From Carnegiea gigantea (lineage: Eukaryota; Streptophyta; Magnoliopsida; Caryophyllales; Cactaceae): 64,000 bases of DNA. Made by a program: the position numbers and the translations under genes. The stretch covers positions 48,485-112,484 of the forward strand of contig JAKOGI010002401.1 in assembly GCA_029747015.1 (NCBI GenBank), written 5' to 3'. Below, piece by piece: positions 37,753 to 49,345 of the stretch; the stretch's first letter is position 1, and each line of letters starts with the position of its first letter. Under the pieces are notes generated by a model. That model searched no databases and was not told where the DNA came from. It worked only from the letters and a program-made list of their open reading frames with translations.

Positions 37753-37790
37753 CTTTATAGGGGGACGGCACAACTATTATGAAACCCTAA
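37753..37790 (-). promoter_or_regulatory. Telo-box and TATA-box promoter
   Basis: On the minus strand the telo-box TTAGGGTTT (37782-37790) lies about 25 bp upstream of CTATAAAG (37753-37760). A CT-rich leader follows from about 37725. Telo-boxes near a TATA box and a pyrimidine-rich start are common in plant genes of the translation machinery and in snoRNA gene clusters. Confidence 0.5.
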
Positions 37791-37799
37791 TACATGCAT

Positions 37800-38232
37800 C
37801 CCAAGCAGTTTTGCCTCCTTTTTCTTTTCTTTGATTTTTTTTTTTTTTTGGCCATTTCCTTTTATCGGCCATTGCGTCATTTCAATGAGAGCATTGCGAC
37901 TCTTTGTTTTAACGGTTGCAAGAAACACATAGCAATTCGGAGTTCGGAGTAACAGGAGTGACTTGCGGCGACCGGTTAGATAAAATTAATTATTTAGGTA
38001 GTAGATGATAATTTAAATAATAAATGCTTATTTAAATAGTGGATGGTATTTTCTAATTTATTTGTTAACGGATAGTTGTTTAGATGAGCGGTTTAAACTA
38101 ATATGTTATGTAAATTTAGCCGTTAGACTAACTAATTAATGTAAATTGACATAAAATAATATAGATAATTTTCAGAGATAAAATTTTTAAAGGATTATTT
38201 TTGGGTGAAAAATATAAAACGCTATTTTTAAA
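37800..38232. other. AT-rich intergenic sequence, nothing recognised
   Basis: No gene or repeat is recognised; the stretch contains only simple poly-T runs. Confidence 0.4.
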
Positions 38233-39250
38233 GTAGTGTTTGGTTGGAAGAAAAATCATTTTTCTGGAAAATTATTTTTCATTTTTTCGTTGTTTGACAC
38301 AATAAAGGATAGAAAACTATTTTCTAAGGAAAATGATTTTCCTCCCAATGGAGGAAAATGATTTCCTTTTTGAGAAGGTAGAAAGTTAATTTTCTTCTTT
38401 CAACTTTTGGCCGATATGGTCAACTGAAATTTATGTGCAAAATTCCATTTCATGATTTGAATCGAAATTTGACTATCCGATCGGAAAGATTAAAATGAAC
38501 TCAAATCTAAATTTCAAACTTAAATTACTTTCATTTGGTCAATATTTATCTCTACCACGACAATTTTAATCGACATTTTTTGCCACTAAAACAATTCAGT
38601 CGATTTTTCATTAGAACAATTTCAACGGTTTGGATCAAAACTTGATAATCAGATAGAAAAGATTAAAATAGGCTCAAATTCAAACTTTGAGCTCCACATT
38701 ATTTCATTTGATCAATATTTTTTTTCCAACCACGACAATTTATTCGATATTTTCCGTAACTTAAAAAATGCAGTCAATATTTTTCACTAAATAATTTCAA
38801 CAATTTGAATCAAAATTTGATCGTCAGATAAGAATGATTGAAATAGGCCAAAATTCAGAGTTTGATCACGGCATTCTTTTACTTGATCAACATTTTCTCT
38901 GCCACAACAATTTAATCGATATTTTTTGCTACTTAAATAATTCAATTGATGTTTTTGTCACGAAACCAATTTCAGGGGTATAGATCGAAATTTGATTATC
39001 TAATAAAAAATATTAAAAAAAACTCAAATATGAATTTTAAGTTCAACATCTATTCATTCGGTCAACATTTATCTCTGCTATGACCGTTCACTTGACATGT
39101 TTTACCACTTAAACAATTCAGTTGACGTTTTTCTTTTTTCTATAAAAAATTATTTATCTTGTACCAAACAACAGAAAATGTGATAGACAATTAATTTTCC
39201 TTCGAAAATGATTTTTCGAGAAAATCATTTTCTTTCCAGCCAAACACTAC
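38233..39250. mobile_element. TIR element enclosing four 175-bp tandem repeats
   Basis: The left end GTAGTGTTTGGTTGGAAGAA and the reverse complement of the right end, GTAGTGTTTGGCTGGAAAGA, continue as aaaatcattttctcgaaaa-like sequence for about 50 bp. Inside, a unit of about 175 bp is repeated four times, with at(c)gaaatttga landmarks at 38461, 38634, 38809 and 38984. Each unit also has (c/t)ggtcaatatttatctct, cacgacaatttaatcgatat and aacaattcagt(c/t)ga segments. There is no coding capacity and no clear target duplication. The superfamily is uncertain. Confidence 0.65.
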
Positions 39251-39426
39251 GTAAATGTTAAACGTTAACACTATCAGCTTTTCAAAAATGCTACTTAGAA
39301 CACTAAATACTACTTGAAATGTTAATCAAAATACTTGTTTACTAAATATTAAAAATCAACTAATTGGTGCATTGACTTGGTCAAAGCATTAAACGCTACC
39401 CAAAACGTTGTTGCTGAACACTGCCT

Positions 39427-39610
39427 AAGAGCACTTTTAATGATGAGCTAGTTTTTTAGACTATCCTCAATGTGAGCCAGTTTTTTGGCTCACTAGTGGG
39501 GTCTACCACTGCTACATCAACTTTTTCTGTGACTTTTTGCTTCATAATCCTTACTCGCTCCAATGGAAGGCTCACCAAACAAAATAATACCTATGGATCC
39601 CACACCTAAT
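39427..39610. mobile_element. Tourist/Harbinger-type MITE or element end
   Basis: It starts taagagcacttttaatgatgagc, and a second, nested taatgtgagcc-like start follows, then ttttttggctcactagtgg and accaaacaaaataataccta as in 34655-34870. It may be the left end of the PIF/Harbinger element whose genes lie at 40.2-42.6 kb, or a separate MITE of that family. No matching right end was found. Confidence 0.4.
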
Positions 39611-40175
39611 TATTTTTTTTTGTTGTTGGTTATTTAGCTTTATTATTTTTGGGAAAAATAATTGGGACATAACAATTTGGTAACACAACTAAGCAGCGGG
39701 TTATAAATTTTTTTTTAAAAAACAACAAAAGAGTTTCAATAAAAAAAGTTGACACATGCTTGAATATAGAAATTACAAGAGTTCGATAATAAATAAAAAA
39801 AGATACATTGGTTAACATTAGTCGGGAAAAAAATTACAATACGTGAACAATTTTTAAAAAATTACAATATGGCGATCAATAAACACAAGTAATAATTACA
39901 TTGGTTTTGTTTTTTTTTTTTTTTGGTTGGTTATTTAGGTTTTTTTAGGAAAAAATAATGTGCACGTATTAAGTTGATAACACAATTAATTAGAGGGTCA
40001 TAAATATTTTTTTAAAAAAAACACAAGAGTTTGAATTGAAAAAAATCACACATGCATGAAGTTAGAAATTATAAGAGTTCGATAATAAATTTAAAAAAAG
40101 ATACATTGGTTAATATTCGACAGAAAAAATTCCAATAGTTGAACAATTTTTTACAAAATTATAATATGAAGATCA
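39608..40175. repeat. Two-copy 300-bp tandem duplication
   Basis: ttggttatttag occurs at 39626 and 39927, aagagtt(t/g)(c/g)aat at about 39730 and 40025, and agagttcgataataaat at about 39778 and 40074. The period is about 300 bp. It lies just downstream of the PIF transposase. Confidence 0.75.
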
Positions 40176-40185
40176 ACCAACTATC

Positions 40186-41406
40186 CTAACTGCCACTGAC
40201 CTGAATTTTGCTTCCATATTTCCTCAGTCGGGTCCGTTTGAAGAGTTGCATATATGTCGGAGTTGCGAACTTCGCATGACCGTTGAAAGTACGTCTCATA
40301 ACATAGACGGTGGTCGTAGTTAACAATTGGCTCCGAGACGGTTCGCTCAATAATGTCGTAGTCAATGTAAGTTCGTAATTATCTTGCTCGTCCTCAACAA
40401 TCACGTTATCGAGTATCACACATGCTCTCTTAAGAAATACCAGTTTTTATTTGATCCATCAGGCGAGTGGGGCCACATACAATGGTAAATCGAGCTTGTA
40501 AAATACCGAAGGCTAGCTCAACATCTTTCCTCACTTACTCTTGACATTTTACGAAGAGTTTTTTTTTTGGCCCTTGGAAAAGTGGGATAGTTTTAACAAA
40601 TATTGTCCATTCTGGATAAATTTCATCCAAGAGATAGTATCCTATGTTGTACTTATGCTCATTGATGACATACTCATATTTAGGAGTCCGATCCTCGTAT
40701 AGCTCTTGGAAAACCAGTAAGCGGTCAAGAATGTTGATGTCATTGAGACTTCCAGGCAACCTGAAGAATGTATGCCATATCCAAATGTCATATAATGCAA
40801 TGGCTTTAAGGATGATTGTTGGCACCTTGTAAATTTGCTTTTGAAATGATGCCCTCCAACAATTCTTCCACTCCCAATGCATGCAGTTTATGCTTCCTAA
40901 CATACCAGGAAAGTCACGGGCTTCAGCAACTTGCAGTAAGCGATCAACATTAGCTTGATTCGCTTTTCTCAAGTACTCCTCCCCGAAAACCTCAACTACT
41001 TCTAGGGCGAACTTTTTCAGGCATTCCATTGCAGTGCTTGCACCAATCTTCAAATACTCATCAATGCAATCAGTCGTTACACCATAGGCAAGTATTCGCA
41101 TGGCTGCGGTACACTTGATTAATGGCGACAACCCAGCTTTTCGACCGCACCATACCTCACTTGAAAGTACTCTGAATGATTGCCGAGTGCTTCCATAATG
41201 CAGAGAAATAAGTGACTTCGCATTTTGAATCTACGTCGAAAATAATGTTCGTTGTACAATAAATCTTCGGCGAAGTAGTCTTTGTATAAGCAGTTGTGGG
41301 CAGCTTCTCTATCTCTCTTATTACATCTCTTCTTCATCCGAGGCGTAGATGCTGACGGCGTGAGCTCTATTGCTGCTTGCCTAAGTTGTAGAAGGAACAT
41401 CATTTG
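40186..41406 (-). pseudogene. PIF/Harbinger transposase (DDE_4), inactive
   Basis: The minus strand encodes an N-terminal part (41119-41403: HYFRRRFKMRSHLFLCIMEA), the core (40535-41131) and a C-terminal part (40186-40419: VIVEDEQDNYEL). In the core, GMLGSINCMHWEWKNC is the first catalytic block. Its normally invariant Asp is Asn here, codon AAC at 40886-40888, a G-to-A change from GAC. The later LNDINILD and YPEWTIFVKTI blocks are kept. A frameshift lies between the first two pieces near 41125 and a TAA interrupts QE*VRKDVE near 40535. The enzyme normally cuts and pastes PIF/Harbinger elements and Tourist MITEs together with a Myb-like partner, which is the neighbour at 41.8-42.6 kb. Both genes lie on the same strand. 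Confidence 0.9.
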
Positions 41407-41764
41407 TTATTACACTCGTTGTTGATGTTGGAGGTAAGGCCCCATGACGGGGACCATGACATCATCATCCGATCAAGATGATGAGGAAACGGGCAGCTTT
41501 TCCACTTTAAAAGTATCCCTTACAAACGGCATGCACAACATAATAATGATTAAACGTTAATATACAAAAGAGTTATCATTTTATTAAACAATAATAGGCA
41601 TGTCTATTTTCATATCTTCATGTCATAACTTGATTACACCAAACTCATGTCCAATACAACACATGGAAAACAAAAGTAATATAGTAAGCTATTACAACCT
41701 GAGGGGAGGTACATAGTTCTTGTAATCTATATAATTCAGGGGGACGGGAGACATATTACTGAGT

Positions 41765-42580
41765 TGATGATGAGTGTCCAAATCTCTTCTGAATGATTTC
41801 TGCTCTCCTTTGCTCATAGTAAGCTGCCTGTTCAGGAGTTATTGTTGAGGCGTCCATCATCATTATTCTATCCTCCTCTCTCCTTAGCTTTTGTACCCTC
41901 ATCATCATCTTCTAAGCTTCTTCTTCTTTTGCTATGGTGATGAAATTTTTGAATATTTCATTCATATTAGTGTTGGCACTGTTTAACTCCTTCAGTTGAG
42001 TTGTGATTAGATCAACGACAGTGTTGTTAGCCTTTTCTTTCAGCCTTCTATTCGTAGCTTTCCGGCCCTCGGTTCTTTCACTCCCACTGACACCTTCATC
42101 TCCTGCCTCTTCGGTGTCGGGATTGGACCTTTTCAACAATCCTGGCCCTGACTTAAGTGGGTCATATCGCCCTCCATTTCAGTTGGTCCTTGAGCATCTA
42201 ATACAAATGCTCCAACTCAAACTTCTTCCCCGTACGTTCGGTGTACAATCTATGGGTCTCCTGCAGAATCTTAGTATCATTCCACCCACTGTAATTACTA
42301 AGTTTCACTTTCAACATAATGTCTACCCATTTATTAACTATTTGGGCACACTGAAGCCATCGCCTATTACATGTCTTTGAAGTACGTGCTGATGCCCCTG
42401 GCGGACGGTGTTCATTAAAATTCGAGGTCACCCTATTCTAGAAGCTAGACTTTTTTTGATCAGCCCTGATAATAGGATCCGTGCCTACATTAAGCCATGC
42501 CTGTATTAGTCGTTGATCTTCGACAACTATCCATTTTTTTCGCACCACCAATATTACCCCCATTACTCCCTCCGCGTTCC
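41765..42580 (-). pseudogene. PIF/Harbinger Myb/SANT-like ORF1 protein, degraded
   Basis: The minus strand reads RKKWIVVEDQRLIQAWLNVG, then VTSNFNEHRPPGASARTSKT, CNRRWLQCAQIVNKWVDIML and GKKFELEHLYQMLKDQLKW. This is the Myb/SANT trihelix-type domain of the plant PIF ORF1 / NAM-associated family. The C-terminal part (41912-42139) is charged and helical (RRLKEKANNTVVDLITTQLK). A stop (KSSF*NRV) and frameshifts, for example near 42180, disrupt it. In this family the protein binds element ends and assists the transposase, encoded here just downstream. Confidence 0.8.
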
Positions 42581-42639
42581 CTTCATCAGTAATTGCCTTA
42601 ATGTTTATCTCAGACTGCCCCAGCCTGACCTAATGGGGA

Positions 42640-43760
42640 TCAGTCTGAAGTGGTTCTTCTAGTTCAAGAGGTCATAAAGGCTTTCCAAGAGTTAGAAATT
42701 AATCAAGGTGCAATCACTTGCATTCTACCAGGCTCATCCTGCACATGGCCCGACTTTCTGACTTTGCTAGCTTAATGTCCCGGTGCTTTAAGCCAAACTT
42801 TTGGTGTTTCTGGAAAGCTTGGAGAGTTAGCTACCCAACAAATCAAGTTTCATCCCATTTGAATGTCGTTTGCTCATCCAAACCCTTTATTAAAGCCAAA
42901 CTGCCCAAATTGTTTTTCCAAGTCAGATTATGCGCGGTTTTGGAAACCCAATTTCCCTAACCAAAAGTACCCCTAGCAACCTGGAATTTTAAAACCTAGA
43001 TCCCTTTTTGAGTTGCCTAAAAGGTTGGGAAAAGAAACCAGAGCCAAACGTCCCCGAAGGAGGCTAAAAGAGAGGAAACTTCTAAAGGTGTTTTTTCAAA
43101 AGCCAGTCTGCATCATCTCCCTTGTTCTACTAATATCTCCTTAACGACTGCACCAATTGAGCTCCACAAGTAGTCATCTGAAAGAACACTTTCTAAGCTT
43201 TCTATTAAGGTATGCTGGAGCCAATTTGGACAAGTAGAAAGGGAGATATGGCTGTTCAAAGTTGACCCTGCAAAACTGGAAAGCCGCCAGCAACTGTCAA
43301 CATCACCTTTTGTACTTTTCTTGCTTTTTGTGCTTCCCCTTTTGTCTTGGTCCGAATGGCTTGGCTTGTATCAGTTGTAATCTGAATTTTGAGGCTCCCT
43401 CATATATAAAGGGGCCTTTAGGAAGGAAAGAGGGCAGCTTGAACATTTATGCAAATAAAATTGAGTGTTATTCTCTCTTTGAAATTCCTAGTTGCTTTAT
43501 CTTGAATTGGCTAGTTCAAGTGGTGTTCTACTAGGTTCCTTTTCTAGCTTATGGTGGTGATTAAATTCTGTATCCATAAGTGAAGAAGGAATAGCCCAAC
43601 ATCTCCTCTAGGTGGCACCTTTGGCTTATCCTAGATAAGGGAGTTGCATTCTATCCTCTAAAATCGGTTTGAGCAACTTGTTCTTCTCGGTTTGCTTGGC
43701 CTTACTTTGGTGCTTTCCCCATCTTATATCTTCATTCTTGACATCTCCTTGGCTTCATAC
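42640..43760 (+). mobile_element. Ty3/gypsy LTR, probably solo
   Basis: The typical order of a Tat/Ogre-like LTR is visible: a TATA box TATATAAA (43403-43410), a downstream ggccttta...ggaaagagggcagctt start region, aataaaattgagtgttattctc as a poly(A)/R signal, and a tail of tcctctaaaatcggtttgag and acttgttcttctcgg. The boundaries are approximate. No second LTR or primer site is adjacent. It appears to have replaced the promoter side of the PIF ORF1 gene. Confidence 0.5.
43403..43410 (+). promoter_or_regulatory. LTR TATA box
   Basis: TATATAAA followed by gggg, about 35 bp before a purine-rich start-like region. Confidence 0.45.
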
Positions 43761-44224
43761 ATCATGACCATTGACTTCGTTGGTGTGGTTGAGGGGGTGG
43801 AGTTGCTTCACACAGAAAGGTAAGTTCGATGAGGAGGTGGCGAGGGATAGTAAGGAGGGTAGTATGTGTATTCAGTACCGTGCACATTGAAAGGTTAGTT
43901 ATGTGCCCGGGGGAAACTGATTGTATGACACTCATATTTTGAAGTGATTGCACTATATCCTATCAGCATGTGTAAACTAAACCAAATCAGTATTCTTATG
44001 TCTTTGTATATTTTTGCTTTAACTTCACCTTTTAATTGACTGCCTATTGTCACACAACTAAAGGAGCACATGACTATTTTACAAGACATTTAACTTTGAT
44101 ATGCTATGATAATTCGCCAAATCTAAGTCAATAGATGTTGCAGCTACGTCCCTAAATTATAGAGAGGCCCATTGTCAAAAATCATATTCTGTTACTGCTG
44201 TTGTGCCCCTTAATTATAGAGATG

Positions 44225-44590
44225 CTTCGGTTATATTCAGGTTGGTTATATTCGGGTTATATTCGGGTTCGGGTTTAATTTGGGTAAAATTGAGTTGGGT
44301 AGGAATCGAATCGGTTTTAAAACGGGTATGGTTTGGGTTGGGTTCGAGCTATCCATTTTCGGGTTACTTTGATTTGGGTCACTTCGGTTCGGGTTTGAAT
44401 TGGGTCGGGTCATTTCGGGTGTGGGTAATTTCAGGTCATGCTACAATTCGGGTTTCGTTCGGTTATGGATCGATTTACTTTGGGTATTCAGGTCCAAATC
44501 AGTTCATTCCATTTTGGGTGTTGGCTCGGGTATGGATCTGGTCGTTCGATTCGGGTTTCGGGTCTCGGGTCAGTTTTGCCAGGTCTATAC
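44225..44590 (+). repeat. TTCGGGT-rich element end
   Basis: Some twenty ttcgggt/ttgggt motifs in 350 bp are followed by gggtcagttttgccaggtcta, which is nearly the right end of the TIR element at 31830-33816. The left TIR is missing, so this is a fragment or a truncated member of that family. The long open frame over this block is a by-product of the repeats. Confidence 0.6.
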
Positions 44591-44639
44591 TTGACCTAGT
44601 ATTATCGTTCTATCCCTTATGTATAGTTGTGTATAGTTG

Positions 44640-45650
44640 TGTTTTCTTTTTTTTGTTTCTGTTCCTACTTCCTTTTCGTATTCTTAGGGCTCCTTTTCCC
44701 ACAATGAGGACATTTTCTTATTTTGGTGTGGGAGTGGGGAAGTCATGCTTCCCGAAAAGGACAAAAAAAAGAGAGAAAAGATTTTTAAAAAACCCAAATG
44801 ATTTGTATTTTTATGTGATTTTGAAAATTGTACGATCTTTGTTTGACTTTTACCACTTATGACTTAGTTATCAAGTTGTATATAAGTAGGGTGTACATTT
44901 TGATGGAACTTAGCCAAAGTGTGTCATTTATCACCCCAATTCTGACATAGTCATTTTATTATAACCGCAAGCCTAATTTGTACTTTGTACATCTCCATTT
45001 TCTTAGGGTTTAGGCTTCTATGTTTGATTCTCCAACTTGTCTCTTTGTATAATTCCTTTTTTTTTTGCTTTCCTTCCGCATTCAAAAATTAAAAAGAAGC
45101 AAAAAATTAAGAATCGAGTCAGAAAAAGGCAAAAAATGAAAGAATCTTGGAGCTAGGGAAACAAGTATTCTTTGAGGCATATGATATTAGGTGCTACCTT
45201 TTGAGGCAATAGGCTGCTGGAAAGGTTTGCTTCCTAAGTTAGTGAGTTAATAAAGCAATTTGCATCAATGAAGTGGGATTAAGTCAAACTTTGACTAGCC
45301 CAACTTTTAGAGTGATGGGTCACTTGCATTCTATGCACTATGACACTTACATGACTTATGATCTGATTTGAGAGTAAGAGGAAATGTTTCTAATTCTCTA
45401 TTTGTGCTCTGTCTCTTTTTTTTTCCCCATAGATATGGTGTATATATATAGCAATGGATTTTTTTTTGTTTTGTTTTGGGGATAGAGGAGAAGATTTGAT
45501 TGTAGTTGTCAATTTGAGTGATAGTGGTGTATGCGTCTTACAAATTTTTGTATGAATTTTGAGGTTATTTGTCAAAATGATAGAATCGGGTATTTTCTTA
45601 TGATAGTAATCATCTATAAGCATTCTCTCTTTAGCAGTAAGCCTTTTGTG
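44640..45650 (+). mobile_element. Athila/Tat-type Ty3/gypsy internal fragment
   Basis: At 44698-44745, cacaatgaggacattttctt is followed by ttttggtgtgggagtggggaa. It resembles the post-integrase motif seen at 11737-11786. Purine-rich aaaaattaaaaagaagcaaa and typical gagtcagaaaaaggc sequence follow. No coding sequence remains. Confidence 0.4.
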
Positions 45651-46297
45651 GAATGTTTAAATTAATGGCAAATGGAAAATTATAGCAGCCTCGCCACAGT
45701 ACGTCCATTACCTTTTCTTTAATTATGCATTCATTGTCGATTCTTGCATACTACTAAACTTGTTGTAAATCCTACAAATTGGTGAGGCAAGAAATATAAG
45801 ACTGACTCACGCGACGTACCTCATCTCGTGAATAATAGTGATTCTCATTTCTTTAGTGTTATTATTAACCAAATTGTAATTTAGACAAAGATTTGTGGCT
45901 TCAAAAAATTTTTTATTTGCGATCTATACGTACATCAAATGTTCTATCCACCATTTACACAAACATCAATACAAAACTATTGTGGAAAACCATATAAAAA
46001 TTTATATATTAGTGACATACCAATATGTAAATAAAAGTGAAAAATTCATTACTACATTTGTAGGTTAAATAAAATGGAAGTTGTAGCATGAAACTATGAT
46101 TTGTGCTCTTGATACATCTTTATAAGAAGTTATTTTTATATCTTGTAACTGCAATTCAACAAAAAATTATATAATTTTAGTTATAAAACTATTCTCTATT
46201 TAAAATACTTTTTAAATAGCATGGATCTATATTAATAAAAATCAAACAAGAAAAGAATCATCCTTCGTGGCAGCACATTGGCATACCAAGCAAGCCA
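45651..46297. other. AT-rich intergenic sequence, nothing recognised
   Basis: No gene or repeat is recognised. Confidence 0.4.
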
Positions 46298-46450
46298 AGA
46301 GGTCTTAGCTCAAGTGGCATTAAGGTGGCATTCCAAGTTGGAGGTAATGAGATCGAATCTCATGACTTGCAATTCTCTGGGAATAGAGATGCGCAAGGCT
46401 ACCAACCAAGCTTTATAAGGTGCATCAATAAGGGCATGAAGTAACCCAAT
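46298..46450 (+). mobile_element. tRNA-derived SINE head
   Basis: A pol III A box (TAGCTCAAGTGGC, 46306-46318) and a B box (GAGATCGAATCTC, 46349-46361) lie about 30 nt apart, the internal promoter of tRNA-derived SINEs. The sequence gaggtcttagctcaagtggc is the usual start. The body and 3' end are not clear. It lies just outside the left inverted-repeat arm and is absent from the right side. Confidence 0.5.
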
Positions 46451-46550
46451 CTGAAACAATTAGACCTGAATATGGCATAAACAGACTTTGAACTGATATT
46501 AGATGGCAACCAATGGAAGCACTCGGTTTTGCACGGGCACAGAGCCGCAG

Positions 46551-49304
46551 TACTAATTTAAGATAAAGTTTATTACACTCAAAGCACAAAAGGCCTTACT
46601 AAACCAAAGGCAAAATAAATCAGCTAATTAATAGACCTCCACTTGTTCTATATTTGGAGCCCTTTGCTTTAGAATTTTCAAGAATTGTAGTTCTTCTCGT
46701 ACGTCCCTAGAGTAACCTCTTACTTGGATGGATTTCAGGCATGGGAAGGTCTAGCATGTAAGCTCCTCATCATGTAAATGATACCCATGGCATTGTGGAC
46801 AGCACCAGTATTGATCTGAACTTGTGCCTCGCTTTTCTCCCTATGCATCAGAACAAATAGAATAAACCCTTTATTTTTAATGTCTGTTGAAGTCAAAATT
46901 AAGGATTTGTTCAGGGCAGCAATAAATACCACCACCGCCACCACCACCACCACCACCTCCTCCACCACGGCACCACCTCGTTTTTCATTCGGCCTAAATG
47001 GAGGCAAGGAGGAGTTCAAATATAGGCAAATTTGCAAGATGGTTTTGAAAGACTCATAAATGTGTTTTTTACAGTTTTTTTTTTTTTTAAATAGAACAGT
47101 AAGTTTATTACTTCCCAAAATTAGGGAATGCATAGCATAGGAATGATATTTCTCATTCTTCCTAAAGTAAAACACATAGGGACTGCCCTGTACCTAAGAA
47201 GAAACATACAAAACATAATAGGTTAAAGTTTTATCTATAGTGGCTTTGGACACTGGCTGCCTTTATAGCTATTAGAATAAGTTTCCAACAATAGCAGGAG
47301 CCCTCACAAGGATCACTTGAATTATATAGGGTACAATGACTAAAGGCTCATGTTTAACTGCTTTTAGGGGCCACTCTTACAGTAGACAGTACACAATAGA
47401 TGGGCATATAAAACAGAAAAAACAGAGAACTGTCGTTTAGAGTTGCCCATGAAAATAAATAGAGTTTCCTCTGATAATGATGGAAGTAAACATTACATAA
47501 AGATGGATTGCTCATGGAATCAATATGTTCTTAAATATTTAACCAATACAGGTTTGTTCAAATAGTTTGACACTTATTTCTCTTAAACAGTGTGTTAGTT
47601 CAAGTCTTCTGAATGGAGAAAATCTATAATGGAAGAGCTTTACTCATTATTGGGCCAGTAACTCTACTCCATTGAAACGGAGGATCTTAAGACCAAAAAA
47701 CATAATAAAAAATGTTAGCAAAAATTTAATGACAATTACCTTGACAGGGATAGTAACATCTAGTCTCTCCAAACAATGGCAAAATTTAAGAATCCTCCAC
47801 AGCAATCCAGTATCTCTTGCATTGTTCAAATCTAAATTAATAGACAAGCTTCGCAGCCTTTGGAATTGGTTATATGGTTCAGATATATCATCATACCCTG
47901 TGCTCTAAGGACACTATAAAATACCCCAAATGATGGGAAAAGATTTCTTTGGGGGGAGGGGGACAGAGAAAGTCAGATACCAATTTTAGATCTTCGTGTA
48001 AAGCTATTAGAGGTAAATCCGATTAGAGAGGGGAGAAGGGTATTAAACTCAAGACATAGTGTAATACAGTTGCTTAGATATATGTTTTGACTATAGTGAA
48101 ATAGAACCGCTTCCAATGGTCATGCACAAAATCTATTCATATCATAACTCATGCATTAGACACATCGGTATGTCATCCAAGTGCTTGTGCTTCAAAAATA
48201 AGACGAAGAAAAAAATAAGTGCCCCCTTTATACCATGCTGTGGTTGTACATGAAGCGCCAACTGTAGTGTAATAATATGAATTGCAGACACAAATTAATA
48301 CTACATACATGTGGTCCAGTGAAGCAATGAAGGATATGAGTGGATGCTAAGTAGTAATATCTAATGCGACCAGATTGGTTGCCTGGATAAAAGGGTGCAT
48401 CCAATGCCATCCCATGGACTTGGAGCGCAACTAGCTGTGGAGTGTCAAGTGCCAAACCGAATACAGGCATGTCAACTTTAGACTTAGTAATGGAATAAAA
48501 GACATGAAGGTTGTGAAGGGTGAGGTTACTAAGGCCAGGTGCTTTAATCTGGAGAGCAGTTGCACCTTTGAGGCCAACCCTGTCAAGCTCCAAGGATTTG
48601 AGGTTCATGTGAACAGCGAAGCTAAAAAATCCGTCATTGCTTCTTCTCCGTGCCCTTAATGAGGGCAGCAGGTTTAAGGGGCCTCACAGAGTACAGGAGC
48701 ACAAGCTGATACTCTCTAGAAGCCTGCAATTGGGAAATAGCTGAGTGTCGAACACTGGGGCTCCTATAGAGACTCGATTTAGCTTGAGGATCTTGAGATT
48801 GGCACACCTTTGAAAAGATATCCCTGCTGTACATACAAAGGAGCAGTGGGTTAGCTCCAGCACCTCTAAAAATTTGGTGAACAGGCTCCATGAGGACAGG
48901 GATTTATGATCATCTTGAACATGATCATGATTGAGTTGCAGCAGGTCATACTCGTGCCTCCCTCTCTTTTTCAGGATCACCCGTTGCTCTTGCTTGAGGG
49001 GGCGTACTCAAGAAAGGGACAAGTGGTGAATGCCAAGATTGAGGCAAGCGATAGAGTCCACAAGCCATCTGGAGGGGTGCGTCCAGTGGCGGGGGCGGTT
49101 AAGATGATTATTCATGTTGTCCTGGTGAAGACAGCACTTGGCTACCTTGAATCGGAAGTTGAGGCGGATGATGTGGGTCCATAAGTTTCTCCACGCCTTC
49201 GAGAGAAGGCTGCATCGAAGCGCTTCTTCCACTGGCAGCAAAGAGATTATAGCCACCCGCAGATCGTTTGGGAGACTGCTGATGCGGTCACACTTGCCCA
49301 AACT
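46551..49304 (-). repeat. Left arm of a 2.7-kb inverted repeat
   Basis: The arm matches 57673-60393 in inverse orientation over its whole length. Inner end CCCAAACT (49297-49304), outer end TACTAATTTAAG (46551-46562). One 126-codon stretch differs from its partner at only four residues. The arm contains an F-box/LRR pseudogene, a SINE-like insertion and a (CCA)n tract (46929-46970). The spacer between the arms is 8368 bp and is mostly pararetrovirus. Confidence 0.95.
47548..47660 (+). mobile_element. SINE-like insertion in the F-box gene, left arm
   Basis: An A-box-like ttgttcaaatagtttgac (47554-47571) and B-box-like agttcaagtct (47597-47607) are followed by ctgaatggagaaaatctat. The same family occurs at 59320-59430 in the right arm and at 49695-49835 in the spacer. 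It is opposite in orientation to the F-box gene and predates the arm duplication. Confidence 0.45.
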
Positions 49305-49345
49305 CTCTTTGTCCACCTCTGCGATTTCTTTTCTCCTTCCATCTA
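47640..49345 (-). pseudogene. F-box/LRR protein pseudogene, left copy
   Basis: The minus strand encodes an F-box near the start (DRISSLPNDLRVAIISLLP then LSKAWRNLWTHI), followed by leucine-rich-repeat strands (FLEVLELTHCSF, LKILKLNRVSI, NLKSLELDRVGL, LSNLTLHNLHVF). A later exon carries RLRSLSINLDLNNARD and LERLDVTIPVK, with a gt donor after it. Such proteins recruit substrates to SCF ubiquitin ligases. No in-frame ATG precedes the F-box before a stop; a tatag acceptor at about 49350 suggests an upstream exon. A TGA (Arg codon in the right copy) truncates after HHLSLS near 49010, and a second TGA after SLCSCTL near 48685 is shared with the right copy. A viral-type promoter lies upstream on the same strand. 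Confidence 0.75.

Noticed and set aside
38461..39160. Regularly spaced repeats considered as a CRISPR-like array
   Set aside because: Whole 175-bp units repeat without unique spacers, inside a plant TIR element.
44203..44862. 219-codon plus-strand frame rich in Phe, Gly, Ser and Tyr
   Set aside because: Most of it is ttcgggt repeat; frames over such repeats stay open by composition.
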